Below are positions 20,321-28,470 of a stretch of 64,000 nucleotides of DNA, piece by piece. The DNA is from Lautropia sp. (lineage in GTDB: Bacteria > Pseudomonadota > Gammaproteobacteria > Burkholderiales > Burkholderiaceae_E): positions 382,001 through 446,000 of the forward strand of contig JAUNAC010000002.1 of the NCBI GenBank assembly GCA_030527825.1. Direction: 5' to 3'. Each line of letters starts with the position of its first letter. Position 1 is the stretch's first letter. The notes below the pieces were generated by a model that was not told the DNA's origin, ran no database searches, and saw nothing but the letters and a program-made list of their open reading frames with translations. The position numbers and the translations under genes were made by a program.

Positions 20321-20407
20321 GGCAGACAAATCCAGAATGTGCCTTGCACCAAACCCTTTCGGGACTCAGAAGGGTGCCAGAAAACAAGCGTATTCAGGCA
20401 CAGCGGA

Positions 20408-22813
20408 TCAGGCCGGTGTGCAGATTTCTGGTGGTCGGGTTATGTGGTTGTGCATTCCACTGGCCTGATGAACAATGTCGCCCAGTTTTTGACAGAAGAT
20501 ATCCCGGCTGAAACGTTGCTCATAGAAATGTCTTGCTTCGGTGCAGAGCGCTTCGTAGCGGTGAGGTATGTCAGTCAGAATTCGAGCCAATGATTCCGGG
20601 TCTTTCCAGGCCAGTGACAGATTGGCATAGGATGAGTAGTCCGCCAGCATCGAACCGTGTTCGAACCCGCAGAAGGGCAAAACCGGATAGCCGCAGCCCT
20701 GTGCTTCAAGAGCCCCCCGGGCTCCTGATACGGGTGCGGATCCCACATAGACATGTGCATCCAGAGAATGAAGTGTTTGCCAGAGGGAGCTCACCTCACC
20801 ATGGCAAACGAAGCGCGCAGGGTCTATACCGAATGATTGCAGATGATCCCGGATTATTCTGATTGCCTGGTCATTCAATGGACCAATGTGATGGAATCGT
20901 CCTGCTATTGAAGTGAGAACTGAACGGACAACAGTCTGCAGCGCAACGGGCCCGGTGAGAATGAATTTTGACTCCCGACCCGCGGTGACGACCGAAAAGG
21001 GATATTTTTTGGAAATCGGTTGCACTTTTCTTGCGCCTTCATCCTTGACGTACAGTGGCAACCAGCTCACCTCGCGACGCAAGTGCTGACGACAGGTTTT
21101 CATCAGTGATTCGGTCAGATCGACATGATGAATACCTGCCAGGGTACATCCCAGGCTGGGGTTGTGATCGCCGTGGTGCACATATATTCGGGCACAGGCT
21201 GGCGCATAGAGTGTGCCAACGAACGGGATCGGATCTTGATGATGCTGCAGGTACCAGATCTGTTCCGGCCTGGCCGTCTGGCACAGCGTGTGCAGTTCCT
21301 TGGCTTTTTCCCAGAGACTGTCTCCCTTGAGGATGATGATGTCTGCCGCTGGAAAACGCTGATGGATCCAGGCCGTTTTTTCCAGGGAAGGTTGGTCGAA
21401 GTTTCCCCATGGATTGGTGATTACGAGCGTGACAGAGCTACGGTTGTTGGATAACTCTTCCAGTACACGTGTATGACCACCAATTTCATAAATTTCGCTG
21501 GCGATCAGCAGGGTTTTGCGAAGCTGGCGTCTTTCGCTGACCGCATCGCAGGATTTTGATGAAGTCGACTCGTCCCGCATGATTGCTGCCAGCGCAAGCA
21601 GCTTTCTGTCCAGATCAGGATAGTACAGTGCATGCTCCGCGATACCGGGTTGATAGAAATGATTGTTAACCCGCAGGAGTATCATGAGCATGGCCAGATC
21701 GAAACGTTTGGCGTCGATCAGCTGATCCACTTCGTGGCAGACATCCGGTAGCGTCTGAAAGATCGGTGCAGGATGCCCCGCATCCTGGGTAATGATGGCG
21801 CTACCCGATGAATCCTGCTCTCGAGGTGATAACGGTATGCCAGGAATGAGTGCTCGCGCAGAGACTTCTGGGCAAGAAGGAAGCGGCATACGTGGGCCGA
21901 TATAGTTATCATCATCGACTAGCGACAAAACGGATTGATGCGCCTGCCATACCCCGCTGGCAAAGGCCACCAGGTCCGCATATTCAGCGACCGGATCTAC
22001 GGTTTCGAAGAGGGTCAACTGTTGCTGTGCAACTTCGTAAAACGTCTGGCTGCCGAAGTCCTGGTGGAACAGACCTTCTAACTGGTCGTTGTTGAACCAC
22101 GTTACGCAGGTGTCGAAAGCCAGGCCGGCACTGGTATTGGCATGGCGTTCCGATAGGACAGGCGTGGCAAGTGACAGGCCAACAAAAGCTCTGACCTGTT
22201 CGAAGCGGGCTGTTTCGTAGAAGTGGAGGTTGAGCAGGGCTTTCGCCTGGAGGATGATGCTGTTGCGGGTATTGCCATAGACAGGAAAAGCCAGGGCACT
22301 CACCCGGCGGCCAGTTGATTCGATGCGCCGGATCAGCTTTTGGCGCCGCTCATTCATGCTGCCGATAAAAATCAGGTCCAGTGGTCGTTTGGCCAGCGGG
22401 AGTGCTTGACTTGGCGTGGGTTTGAGCCATTCAGCGTGGCCAAAGGAAATGATGGGGATATCGTCGGGCTGTGCCGAGTAGGCAGCTGGATTGTTGGCAT
22501 CGTAATCAATGACAACCGCCTGTTTTAAGAGACTCAGGTATTCGCCGGGCAGCGGCGCGCCGCGTTGACCAATCTGTTCCAGATTGACGATGATGCAGCT
22601 GTAGATCTGCAGCAGTTTGGTGTCGAATCCGAGATGGGCGCCAAACACGAAATTGATTGCGTCGTGGCGGAGCAGGTTGCGGGCCAGGCTGACGCGCTGA
22701 CCAAGACGTCTGAACTGCCAATAGAAGTATTGCGCTGGATCCAGCAGGGCGTCGGCGTGAATGTAGCCGGGAGGATTGATCAGACAAATGTGAAAGTCCG
22801 GCAGGTGGGCCAT
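20408..22813 (-). CDS. Large two-module glycosyltransferase-like protein
   Basis: 801 aa. The N-terminal part (residues ~1-330) resembles a GT-B-like module (CLINPPGYIHADALLDPAQY, then LDLIFIGSMNERRQKLIRRI). A linker follows, and then a second part (from ~430) with ASEIYEIGGHTRVLEELS and a C-terminal GARGALEAQGCGYPVLPFCG segment like the nucleotide-sugar site of GT4-type enzymes. It is the first gene of the minus-strand cluster; an upstream hairpin (22933-22970) separates it from the metal genes. Likely role: transfer of the cluster's sugar, perhaps to protein, by analogy with bacterial flagellin glycosylation loci; the acceptor is unknown. Confidence 0.7.
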   Translation of the reverse strand: MAHLPDFHICLINPPGYIHADALLDPAQYFYWQFRRLGQRVSLARNLLRHDAINFVFGAHLGFDTKLLQIYSCIIVNLEQIGQRGAPLPGEYLSLLKQAVVIDYDANNPAAYSAQPDDIPIISFGHAEWLKPTPSQALPLAKRPLDLIFIGSMNERRQKLIRRIESTGRRVSALAFPVYGNTRNSIILQAKALLNLHFYETARFEQVRAFVGLSLATPVLSERHANTSAGLAFDTCVTWFNNDQLEGLFHQDFGSQTFYEVAQQQLTLFETVDPVAEYADLVAFASGVWQAHQSVLSLVDDDNYIGPRMPLPSCPEVSARALIPGIPLSPREQDSSGSAIITQDAGHPAPIFQTLPDVCHEVDQLIDAKRFDLAMLMILLRVNNHFYQPGIAEHALYYPDLDRKLLALAAIMRDESTSSKSCDAVSERRQLRKTLLIASEIYEIGGHTRVLEELSNNRSSVTLVITNPWGNFDQPSLEKTAWIHQRFPAADIIILKGDSLWEKAKELHTLCQTARPEQIWYLQHHQDPIPFVGTLYAPACARIYVHHGDHNPSLGCTLAGIHHVDLTESLMKTCRQHLRREVSWLPLYVKDEGARKVQPISKKYPFSVVTAGRESKFILTGPVALQTVVRSVLTSIAGRFHHIGPLNDQAIRIIRDHLQSFGIDPARFVCHGEVSSLWQTLHSLDAHVYVGSAPVSGARGALEAQGCGYPVLPFCGFEHGSMLADYSSYANLSLAWKDPESLARILTDIPHRYEALCTEARHFYEQRFSRDIFCQKLGDIVHQASGMHNHITRPPEICTPA

Positions 22814-22932
22814 GCGCGTCGCCTTGTCAGGAACGGAAATGGCTAACTTTAGAGTGCCGGGTCAGGGATGGATGTGTGAATAAGGCGGGCTATGGCCGTC
22901 CAGTTCCGAAGCTCTGGCGAGGCGGGTAAAAA

Positions 22933-22970
22933 CAAAGCGCCCTGTCCAGTATGGAAAGCGGGGCGCCTTG
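22933..22970. terminator. Bidirectional hairpin between metal operon and glycan cluster
   Basis: GCGCCC (22937-22942) pairs with GGGCGC (22961-22966), extended by flanking CAA/TTG; the stem is followed on the minus strand by TTTGTTTTT and on the plus strand by TTGTTTT. It most plausibly ends the minus-strand smtB/His-rich transcript. Confidence 0.75.
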
Positions 22971-23013
22971 TTTTCGCTCAGGTTGTGCCGGTCATTCCCG
23001 GCACGGAATGGGA

Positions 23014-23373
23014 TCAGCCTTTGAGGACTTCGATAGGGCCGTGATTGTCGCAATGATCGCCATGGGGATGATGGAGATGACCATCAACCAGGTAATCAAT
23101 GTGATCGCCGTGCGGGACGGCCTCGTGACCGCAACCGGGGCCATGGACGTGGCCAGGTTCATGGCCATTGCAATGGTGCTCAGGCGTGCAACGGTCGGGA
23201 TTTGTGTCAGATACGGCGATTACATGTTCGTCCACGTGGTTTTCATGTGGATGATGAAGATGACCATCGTGCAGATAGTCGATATGCCCTTCGTGACGGA
23301 TGGCGGTATGGCCGCAGTTGGATCCATGAACATGGTCATGATTGGCGTGGTGAGGGAGGTTGCATGTGCTCAT
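23014..23373 (-). CDS. Histidine-rich metal-binding protein with two tandem repeats
   Basis: 119 aa with about 29 histidines and 6 cysteines. Two ~40-residue repeats share HVHGxxCGHxA, then HxxHIDYLxDGHLHHPH and a His/Asp-rich end (DEH or DNH). No signal peptide is visible, so it is probably cytoplasmic. It begins 10 bp after the stop of the ArsR/SmtB regulator, in an operon. The composition and its regulator suggest Zn (or Ni/Co) buffering or delivery; similar small proteins occur beside SmtB-type regulators, but I know of no experimentally defined function. Confidence 0.8.
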   Translation of the reverse strand: MSTCNLPHHANHDHVHGSNCGHTAIRHEGHIDYLHDGHLHHPHENHVDEHVIAVSDTNPDRCTPEHHCNGHEPGHVHGPGCGHEAVPHGDHIDYLVDGHLHHPHGDHCDNHGPIEVLKG

Positions 23374-23383
23374 GGCATTTTCC

Positions 23384-23788
23384 TTATGGAGAGGGGAGTG
23401 GGGCTAAGTGCGGTTGTGACTCGCTGGCATGTTGAAGAACGTTCAGAAGTAACGTTCTGACGTGCTCGTCTGACAGTGAGTAATAGATATGCTTCGCTTG
23501 GCGTCGTCGGGTGACTAGACGAGCGGCGTGTAACTGCTGCAGACGGGCCGATATGCTGCTCAACTTCGCGTTTTCCAAGTGCACTAGTTCGGAGACGCAC
23601 ACTTCACGCTGCGCTAGCCATAGCAGTAAGCGCAGGCGAGAAGGATCACTCATGGCCTGACACATTTGAGCCGCAGCGTCCAGTTGGGCAGTATTGAAGC
23701 CAATTGGGTCTAACCGGATTTCCTGATGGGCATCATGATCACAACCAGTTATTTCTACAGAATGGGAAGGTAGCTGAGTGTGATTCAT
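23384..23788 (-). CDS. ArsR/SmtB-family metalloregulator, zinc (alpha-5) type
   Basis: Winged-helix repressor, 134 aa from the ATG at 23788. The ArsR core AMSDPSRLRLLLWLA and the recognition-helix region KLSSISARLQQLHAARLV are clear. Near the C-terminus Asp107, His109, His120 and Glu123 fall in the spacing D-x-H-x10-H-x2-E, exactly the alpha-5 zinc site of SmtB/CzrA. The arsenic CxC motif is lacking (REVCVSEL). An N-terminal CDHDAH could add ligands. An alternative TTG start at 23821 would overlap a palindrome, so the later start is preferred. It probably represses its own operon with the His-rich gene until zinc is in excess. Confidence 0.88.
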   Translation of the reverse strand: MNHTQLPSHSVEITGCDHDAHQEIRLDPIGFNTAQLDAAAQMCQAMSDPSRLRLLLWLAQREVCVSELVHLENAKLSSISARLQQLHAARLVTRRRQAKHIYYSLSDEHVRTLLLNVLQHASESQPHLAPLPSP

Positions 23789-23818
23789 GCAGGTTGCGGA
23801 CGGATTCAAACAAATCTT

Positions 23819-23832
23819 CAATCCATGGATTG
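23819..23832. promoter_or_regulatory. Perfect 14-bp palindrome, candidate SmtB operator
   Basis: CAATCCATGGATTG is a perfect palindrome 30 bp upstream of the regulator start. A second imperfect one, GGAATGAATTCTATTCC, lies at 23835-23851. Autoregulation is normal for ArsR/SmtB proteins, but neither matches the classic SmtB 12-2-12 operator well. Confidence 0.35.
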
Positions 23833-23968
23833 ATGGAATGAATTCTATTCCCTGCGTAATTTCCTGTCAACCCGGTTTGAAATAGAGAAAAGGCACATGC
23901 CGGACATCTTCGGTATACGTGACAGATGTCTGCTCAACGCCCGCTCAAAATTATAGGTGGTAGTCTGA

Positions 23969-24064
23969 ATGAAAAGGAACAAGGGATTGCCAGAAATAGA
24001 TGGCGCAGAGGGTGAATTGAAACTGGATACGGATCAGTATGTTATAACTTTCGTATTGTTGTAA
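23969..24064 (+). CDS. Possible 31-aa small protein or leader peptide
   Basis: A 31-codon frame starting MKRNKGLPEIDGAEGELKLD and ending in VITFVLL, with AGGTGG 8 nt before the ATG. It is in the AT-rich spacer upstream of adhP, on the same strand. No similarity is known to me. It could be a real small protein, a leader peptide or chance. Confidence 0.3.
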   Translation: MKRNKGLPEIDGAEGELKLDTDQYVITFVLL

Positions 24065-24392
24065 ATTGATATTTTATATCCACGATTTTTATGTCTGGCC
24101 AGATATTATGCTGAATATGCTTTCCGTTATTTATGTTGTACGGGGAAACCCTTCTTTCAATTTTCTTTGAAAAGATAAAGACTTTTATCACGCGGGTGTT
24201 CTATTCATTAATTAATTTCATGAATACGCTCGCTATATGTCTCTTGCTTTTTTTTCAGTTGTCGATCAGACAGGGGGAAGGTGTTTCGGCGATTCGTGTT
24301 CATGCCGATTGACAATAAACCCGTGCCAGAATTGTTTGAATTCTTTGATCGGATGTCTGATGAGCATTGATTTACAATATAAGGAGTATTCA
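24065..24392. other. AT-rich region upstream of adhP
   Basis: About 330 bp, well below the surrounding GC, with homopolymer A/T runs and no supported gene. An inverted repeat ATTCAT(24203-24208)/ATGAAT(24220-24225) could be a regulator site. It presumably carries the adhP promoter; I could not place -35/-10 or sigma-54 elements with correct spacing. Confidence 0.5.
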
Positions 24393-25421
24393 ATGAACAA
24401 AAAAATGAAAGCGGCTATGGTTTATGAATTTGGCAAGCCTCTAGTCATTGAAGATGTTGAAGTCCCTATACCTAATGATGATCAGATTCTAGTTAAGATT
24501 GAAGCATCTGGAGTTTGTCACACTGATCTTCACGCAGCAGAAGGTGATTGGCCGGTGAAGCCGAATCTACCTTTTATTCCTGGTCATGAAGGGGTCGGCT
24601 TTGTCGCTGGTGTTGGCAAGAACGTCAAGCACGTGAAAGAGGGGGATCGTGTAGGAATCCCGTGGCTTTATTCCGCTTGCGGATATTGTACCCACTGCCT
24701 TGGCGGATGGGAGACTCTGTGCGAACAGCAGAAAAATACTGGTTATTCGGTCAATGGTGGGTTTGCAGATTATGCACTTGCAGACCCGAATTATGTGGGC
24801 CACCTTCCGAAAAACGCGCTTTTTACGGACATCGCACCGGTTTTATGTGCAGGCGTGACAGTATATAAGGGTTTGAAAATGACCCATGCCAAGCCTGGCG
24901 ATTGGGTGGTAATCTCGGGCGTTGGTGGTTTGGGGCACATGGCTGTCCAATATGCCAAGGCAATGGGTTTCAATGTGGCCGCAGTGGATGTATCGCAGGA
25001 TAAATTGGCACTGGCTGAGCGCTTGGGCGCGACAGTGACTGTCAATGCGGCCCAAACAGATCCCGCGATTTATTTGCAGCAACAGATTGGCGGCGCTCAC
25101 GCTGTTCTGGTGACAGCAGTTTCACCCAAGGCTTTTGAGCAGGCGCTGGGTATGGTACGGCGTGGCGGAACTATTGCGCTCAATGGCCTGCCACCGGGCG
25201 AATTTCCGCTACCAATCTTTTCAATGGTGCTTAATGGCATTACAGTGAGAGGGTCAATTGTTGGTACCCGCCTGGATTTGCAGGAGTCGCTTGAGTATGC
25301 GGCTGAGGGCAAGGTGAAGGCGACGATTAAGACCGAGAGGCTTGAGGCCATTAATGATGTCTTCGCCCGTATGCACAAAGGTCAGATTGAAGGCCGTATT
25401 GTCATCGATATGGCCGCCTGA
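24393..25421 (+). CDS. adhP: Zinc-dependent alcohol dehydrogenase, AdhP type
   Basis: Medium-chain NAD-dependent alcohol dehydrogenase, 342 aa. The catalytic-zinc motif [12 protein letters not shown] is present with Cys in [15 protein letters not shown]; the structural-zinc cysteines lie in [17 protein letters not shown], and the NAD site is [15 protein letters not shown]. The AAGGAG ribosome-binding site 7 nt before the ATG fixes the start. Likely role: interconversion of ethanol and other primary alcohols with aldehydes. The 5' half has markedly lower GC than the neighbouring housekeeping genes, suggesting recent acquisition. It converges on the LOG gene 17 bp away. Confidence 0.95.
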   Translation: MNKKMKAAMVYEFGKPLVIEDVEVPIPNDDQILVKIEASGVCHTDLHAAEGDWPVKPNLPFIPGHEGVGFVAGVGKNVKHVKEGDRVGIPWLYSACGYCTHCLGGWETLCEQQKNTGYSVNGGFADYALADPNYVGHLPKNALFTDIAPVLCAGVTVYKGLKMTHAKPGDWVVISGVGGLGHMAVQYAKAMGFNVAAVDVSQDKLALAERLGATVTVNAAQTDPAIYLQQQIGGAHAVLVTAVSPKAFEQALGMVRRGGTIALNGLPPGEFPLPIFSMVLNGITVRGSIVGTRLDLQESLEYAAEGKVKATIKTERLEAINDVFARMHKGQIEGRIVIDMAA

Positions 25422-25438
25422 TTGCGATTGAAGAACTA

Positions 25439-26017
25439 TCAGAGATTAACCCCCGACATCCAGCGGGATTGTTCGGGGGGGCGATAGTCATGCATGGCAG
25501 ATAGTAGTGTGCCCGCTTGGCTCTTTACAATCAGCGTATTCCTGTACTGGGGTTTAATGAAACCTTCGGTGGTGACATGGTCTAGGAATCCGGTCAGTCT
25601 GTCGTAGAAGCCATTAATATTAAGCAGGGCACAGGGTTTTTGATGCTGGCCAAGTTGTGCCCATGTCCAGATTTCAAATAGTTCTTCCAGGGTACCGATA
25701 CCGCCGGGTAATGCGATGAAGCCGTTGGCAAGGCCCGCCATCATAGCTTTTCGTTGGTGCATGGAACCAACGACATGTAGCCGAGTCAGTTTTTTGTGGG
25801 CTAGTTCCTTGTCGGCCAGAAACCGGGGGATAACCCCGATGACTTCGCCACCACGAGCCAGGGCAGCGTTTGCCACGATTCCCATCAAGCCGACAGAGGA
25901 ACCGCCATAGACGAGACCTATGCCGGCGTCGGCCATGGCATGGCCCAGTTCAGTCGCAGCCTGCTGATAAGCCGGTGAGTTGCCGGGGGAGGCGCCACAG
26001 AAGACGCAGAATTTCAT
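25439..26017 (-). CDS. LOG family protein (nucleoside 5'-monophosphate phosphoribohydrolase)
   Basis: 192 aa, starting MKFCVFCGASPGNSPAYQQA. The LOG signature LPGGIGTLEELFE (PGGxGTxxE) and the GGSSVGLMG turn are present. Family members cleave N6-modified or plain AMP to base and ribose 5-phosphate; plant-type LOGs activate cytokinins, but many bacterial ones have a housekeeping or unknown role. The ATG at 26017 is chosen, with the frame open to 26095. Confidence 0.92.
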   Translation of the reverse strand: MKFCVFCGASPGNSPAYQQAATELGHAMADAGIGLVYGGSSVGLMGIVANAALARGGEVIGVIPRFLADKELAHKKLTRLHVVGSMHQRKAMMAGLANGFIALPGGIGTLEELFEIWTWAQLGQHQKPCALLNINGFYDRLTGFLDHVTTEGFIKPQYRNTLIVKSQAGTLLSAMHDYRPPEQSRWMSGVNL

Positions 26018-26122
26018 ACGAGTTCCTGTTGAGATGGGATAGGAGAAGAGACCGGACGGTAAGTTGCTGGTTTGAGAAAAGAGGAATCGAACCACTGTGG
26101 AATGGGGCCGGATTGATCCTGT

Positions 26123-27094
26123 TCACTCAAGATTTTGCACCTGTTCACGCAGCTGTTCTATGTGGAGTTTTAATGCCAGGGCGGTGTCCGTGATGAATAT
26201 GGCCATGCTTTTGGATGCGATGGTGTTGGCTTCCCGGTTGAGCTCCTGCATGAGAAAATCGAGCTGTTTGCCGACGGCGCCACCGTTGGTCAGAATGTCC
26301 TCAATTGCCTGCAGATGGACTGATAATCGGTCCAGTTCTTCGGTGATGTCGTCCTTCAGGCTGAGCAGGCTGATTTCCTGGCGGATTCGGGCCGAGGTTT
26401 CTTCCACGGGGATCTGGACGGGCAACCCCTGGATGGCGTTGTGCAGTCGTTCTCGCAGCTTAGCCTCGGCGGCCGCGTGCAGTTCAGGCAGGCGGAGATG
26501 CAATTGCTCGGCCAGCAAACGCATCTGATGGCTTTGTTGCCGGATGACCTGTCCCAGTTGTTGTCCCTCCCGGGTGCGCGTTTCTTGAAAAGTAATCAGA
26601 CAGTTTTTCAATAAGGGTTCGACATGTTGCCAGAGCATGTCGGGATCAGGTGGGCTCCTGTGCGGGTCGTCCATGATTTCCGCAGATTCGGAGGATTGCA
26701 GCCACCGGAGATAGTCGGCTATTGAGGGGGGCGCGGCGTCGGGCACTTGAGTCTGGATCTGTTGTACCAGCGTGAGCAGCCCCGCAAGACGGTTATTGTC
26801 CAGTGGAGGGGGGGTAGCGCCATGGAGGCGTTGCAGACTCAGCCGGCACTCTACCTTGCCACGCTTGACACATGCTGTAATCGCCTTGCGTAAGCGCGGC
26901 TCCAGCGGACGACACTCCTCGGTCAGGCGGAAATGCAGATCACTGAATCGGCTGTTGACTGCCCGGATTTCGATTTCCAGCCTGCCTAACGGGATCTGGG
27001 CGCACTGGTGGACATAGCCCGTCATGCTGCGGATGGTCTTGGTTGATGCCGTCCCATCTGGAAGGGAGGGGCCGTCAAGGGGAACGGGGTTCAT
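26123..27094 (-). CDS. yicC: YicC/YloC family endoribonuclease
   Basis: The N-terminal domain begins at SMTGYVHQCAQIPLGRLEIE with IRAVNSRFSDLHFRL, the hallmark of YicC; the C-terminal DUF1732 part contains EISLLSLKDDITEELDRLSV and QLDFLMQELNREANTIASKS. YicC proteins have been reported as endoribonucleases affecting sRNA turnover. The family usually starts within a few residues of SMTGY, so the start may be at 27025 rather than 27094, which adds 23 residues. It diverges from the kinase gene. Confidence 0.9.
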   Translation of the reverse strand: MNPVPLDGPSLPDGTASTKTIRSMTGYVHQCAQIPLGRLEIEIRAVNSRFSDLHFRLTEECRPLEPRLRKAITACVKRGKVECRLSLQRLHGATPPPLDNNRLAGLLTLVQQIQTQVPDAAPPSIADYLRWLQSSESAEIMDDPHRSPPDPDMLWQHVEPLLKNCLITFQETRTREGQQLGQVIRQQSHQMRLLAEQLHLRLPELHAAAEAKLRERLHNAIQGLPVQIPVEETSARIRQEISLLSLKDDITEELDRLSVHLQAIEDILTNGGAVGKQLDFLMQELNREANTIASKSMAIFITDTALALKLHIEQLREQVQNLE

Positions 27095-27295
27095 GGTTTT
27101 GTAACGGTGAATTATTTGTCGACAGGGAAAGTCAGGCAGAAAGGGAGGGGGTGAATGTCCCGGAATAGCTGATCGTTAGCGGTTTTTGCCGGTAAAGCAG
27201 GGAGGGAACGTCGTTCGTGGGTTGTGCCTGTCCGTCCGGCGCGTCGTAACACGGAAATACAGAGTTTTTCAGTCAGCACTTCTACAATAGCGGCC

Positions 27296-28372
27296 ATGGC
27301 AAACGAGCAGAACGCACCATTGCCGGAGGGCTTCGAGGCAGGTGGCTACCGGATTGTAAGAAAAATCGCTAGTGGCGGTTTCTCGATGGTCTATCTTGCA
27401 CAGGATCAAGATGGGCATCCGGTGGCCATCAAAGAGTATTTGCCAAGTTCTCTGGTTCGTCGATCACCTGGGCAATTGGTGCCCGAGGTGGTGGGCAGCA
27501 ACCTGCCCACTTACCGTAACGGGTTGAAATGTTTCTTCGAAGAAGGACGAGCGCTGTCTCGGGTGATTCACCCGAATGTGGTGCGTGTAGTCAATTTCTT
27601 TCGGGCGAACGAGACGGTTTATATGGTGATGGCCTACGAGAGTGGGCGGAGTCTGCAGGAGTTGGTGATTCACAACCGGAACCGGCCGGGTAAGCGGGTG
27701 CTGCCTGAGCGGCATATCCGCAAGATATTTGCCCAGGTCATGAATGGCCTGCGTGAGGTGCATGCTAATCGTCTGCTGCATCTGGATCTGAAGCCGGCAA
27801 ATATTTACCTGAAAAAGGGCGGGCTGCCCATGCTGCTGGATTTTGGAGCAGCGCGCCAGACGTTGACGCAGGATGCCCCCAAGCTGTTTCCCATGTATAC
27901 CCCAGGGTTTGCTGCGCCGGAGCTCTACAAGAAGAACCAGCAGTTGGGCCCCTGGACGGATATTTATGGACTGGGCGCCAGCATGTATGCCTGCATGGTG
28001 GGGGCGCCGCCCCAGGCTGCCGATCAGCGGATGAAACAGGATAAGGTAGATGCGGCATTGGCCGATCTGGGTGACATCTATTCGCAGCAGTTGCTGGATC
28101 TGGTGCATTGGTGCATGAAGCTCAATCCGCTTGAGCGACCACAAAGTGTATTCGCCTTGCAACGTGCGCTGCGTGAACCTTTTATGCGCGAAGGGGTGGA
28201 AACGCGAAGTTTCTTGCCGTTGCGCTGGCTGGAGGACATCATTTCACCTTTCAAGCGCAGGCGTGACTTACGGGGAGCGCATTCCAGACGGGCGCAAGCG
28301 CAGGTTAGCGCGTCTGCCGCTCCTGAGGCACATGCCGAGTCCACGCTATTGACGGCCCGCAAGGGGAACTGA
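27296..28372 (+). CDS. Hanks-type serine/threonine protein kinase
   Basis: 358 aa, starting MANEQNAPLPEGFEAGGYRI. The kinase domain (residues ~17-290) has the glycine loop IASGGFSMVYLA, the lysine of VAIKEYLP, the catalytic loop LLHLDLKPANIYL (Leu for the usual Arg of HRD) and the DFG Asp in LLDFGAAR. There is no transmembrane segment or sensor domain after the kinase, only a basic C-terminal tail, so it is probably cytosolic. A PP2C phosphatase gene follows 98 bp downstream, a typical kinase/phosphatase pair. Substrates are unknown. Confidence 0.93.
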   Translation: MANEQNAPLPEGFEAGGYRIVRKIASGGFSMVYLAQDQDGHPVAIKEYLPSSLVRRSPGQLVPEVVGSNLPTYRNGLKCFFEEGRALSRVIHPNVVRVVNFFRANETVYMVMAYESGRSLQELVIHNRNRPGKRVLPERHIRKIFAQVMNGLREVHANRLLHLDLKPANIYLKKGGLPMLLDFGAARQTLTQDAPKLFPMYTPGFAAPELYKKNQQLGPWTDIYGLGASMYACMVGAPPQAADQRMKQDKVDAALADLGDIYSQQLLDLVHWCMKLNPLERPQSVFALQRALREPFMREGVETRSFLPLRWLEDIISPFKRRRDLRGAHSRRAQAQVSASAAPEAHAESTLLTARKGN

Positions 28373-28470
28373 TGCCCTGAGTTTTCTGCTGTTCAGTCTA
28401 CAGGCTGGAACCGGGAGTCTGCGGGCAGCAGGCTCGTGCACCACCAAACACTTCAACTCGCTTTCGATCC

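Noticed and set aside
24085-24125. Possible sigma-54 element (TGGCC...TGCT) upstream of adhP
   Set aside because: Spacing between GG and GC is 11 instead of 10 and the conserved bases are poor.
24108-24170. 20-codon frame MLNMLSVIYVVRGNPSFNFL
   Set aside because: No ribosome-binding site and no other support.
25450-25479. CCCCCGA/TCGGGGG inverted repeat near the adhP/LOG junction
   Set aside because: It lies inside the LOG coding sequence, has a 16-nt loop and no T run.
26080-26110. A TTCGATTCC segment resembling a tRNA T-arm (minus strand) at the right side of the low-GC region
   Set aside because: Only the T-loop-like core fits; no acceptor or anticodon arm and no clear match to the tRNA-Ser 3' end, so an attachment-site remnant cannot be supported.
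27229-27243. 15-bp exact repeat CTGTCCGTCCGGCGC also found near 34089
   Set aside because: A single short GC-rich repeat in 64 kb is expected by chance; no further copies seen.
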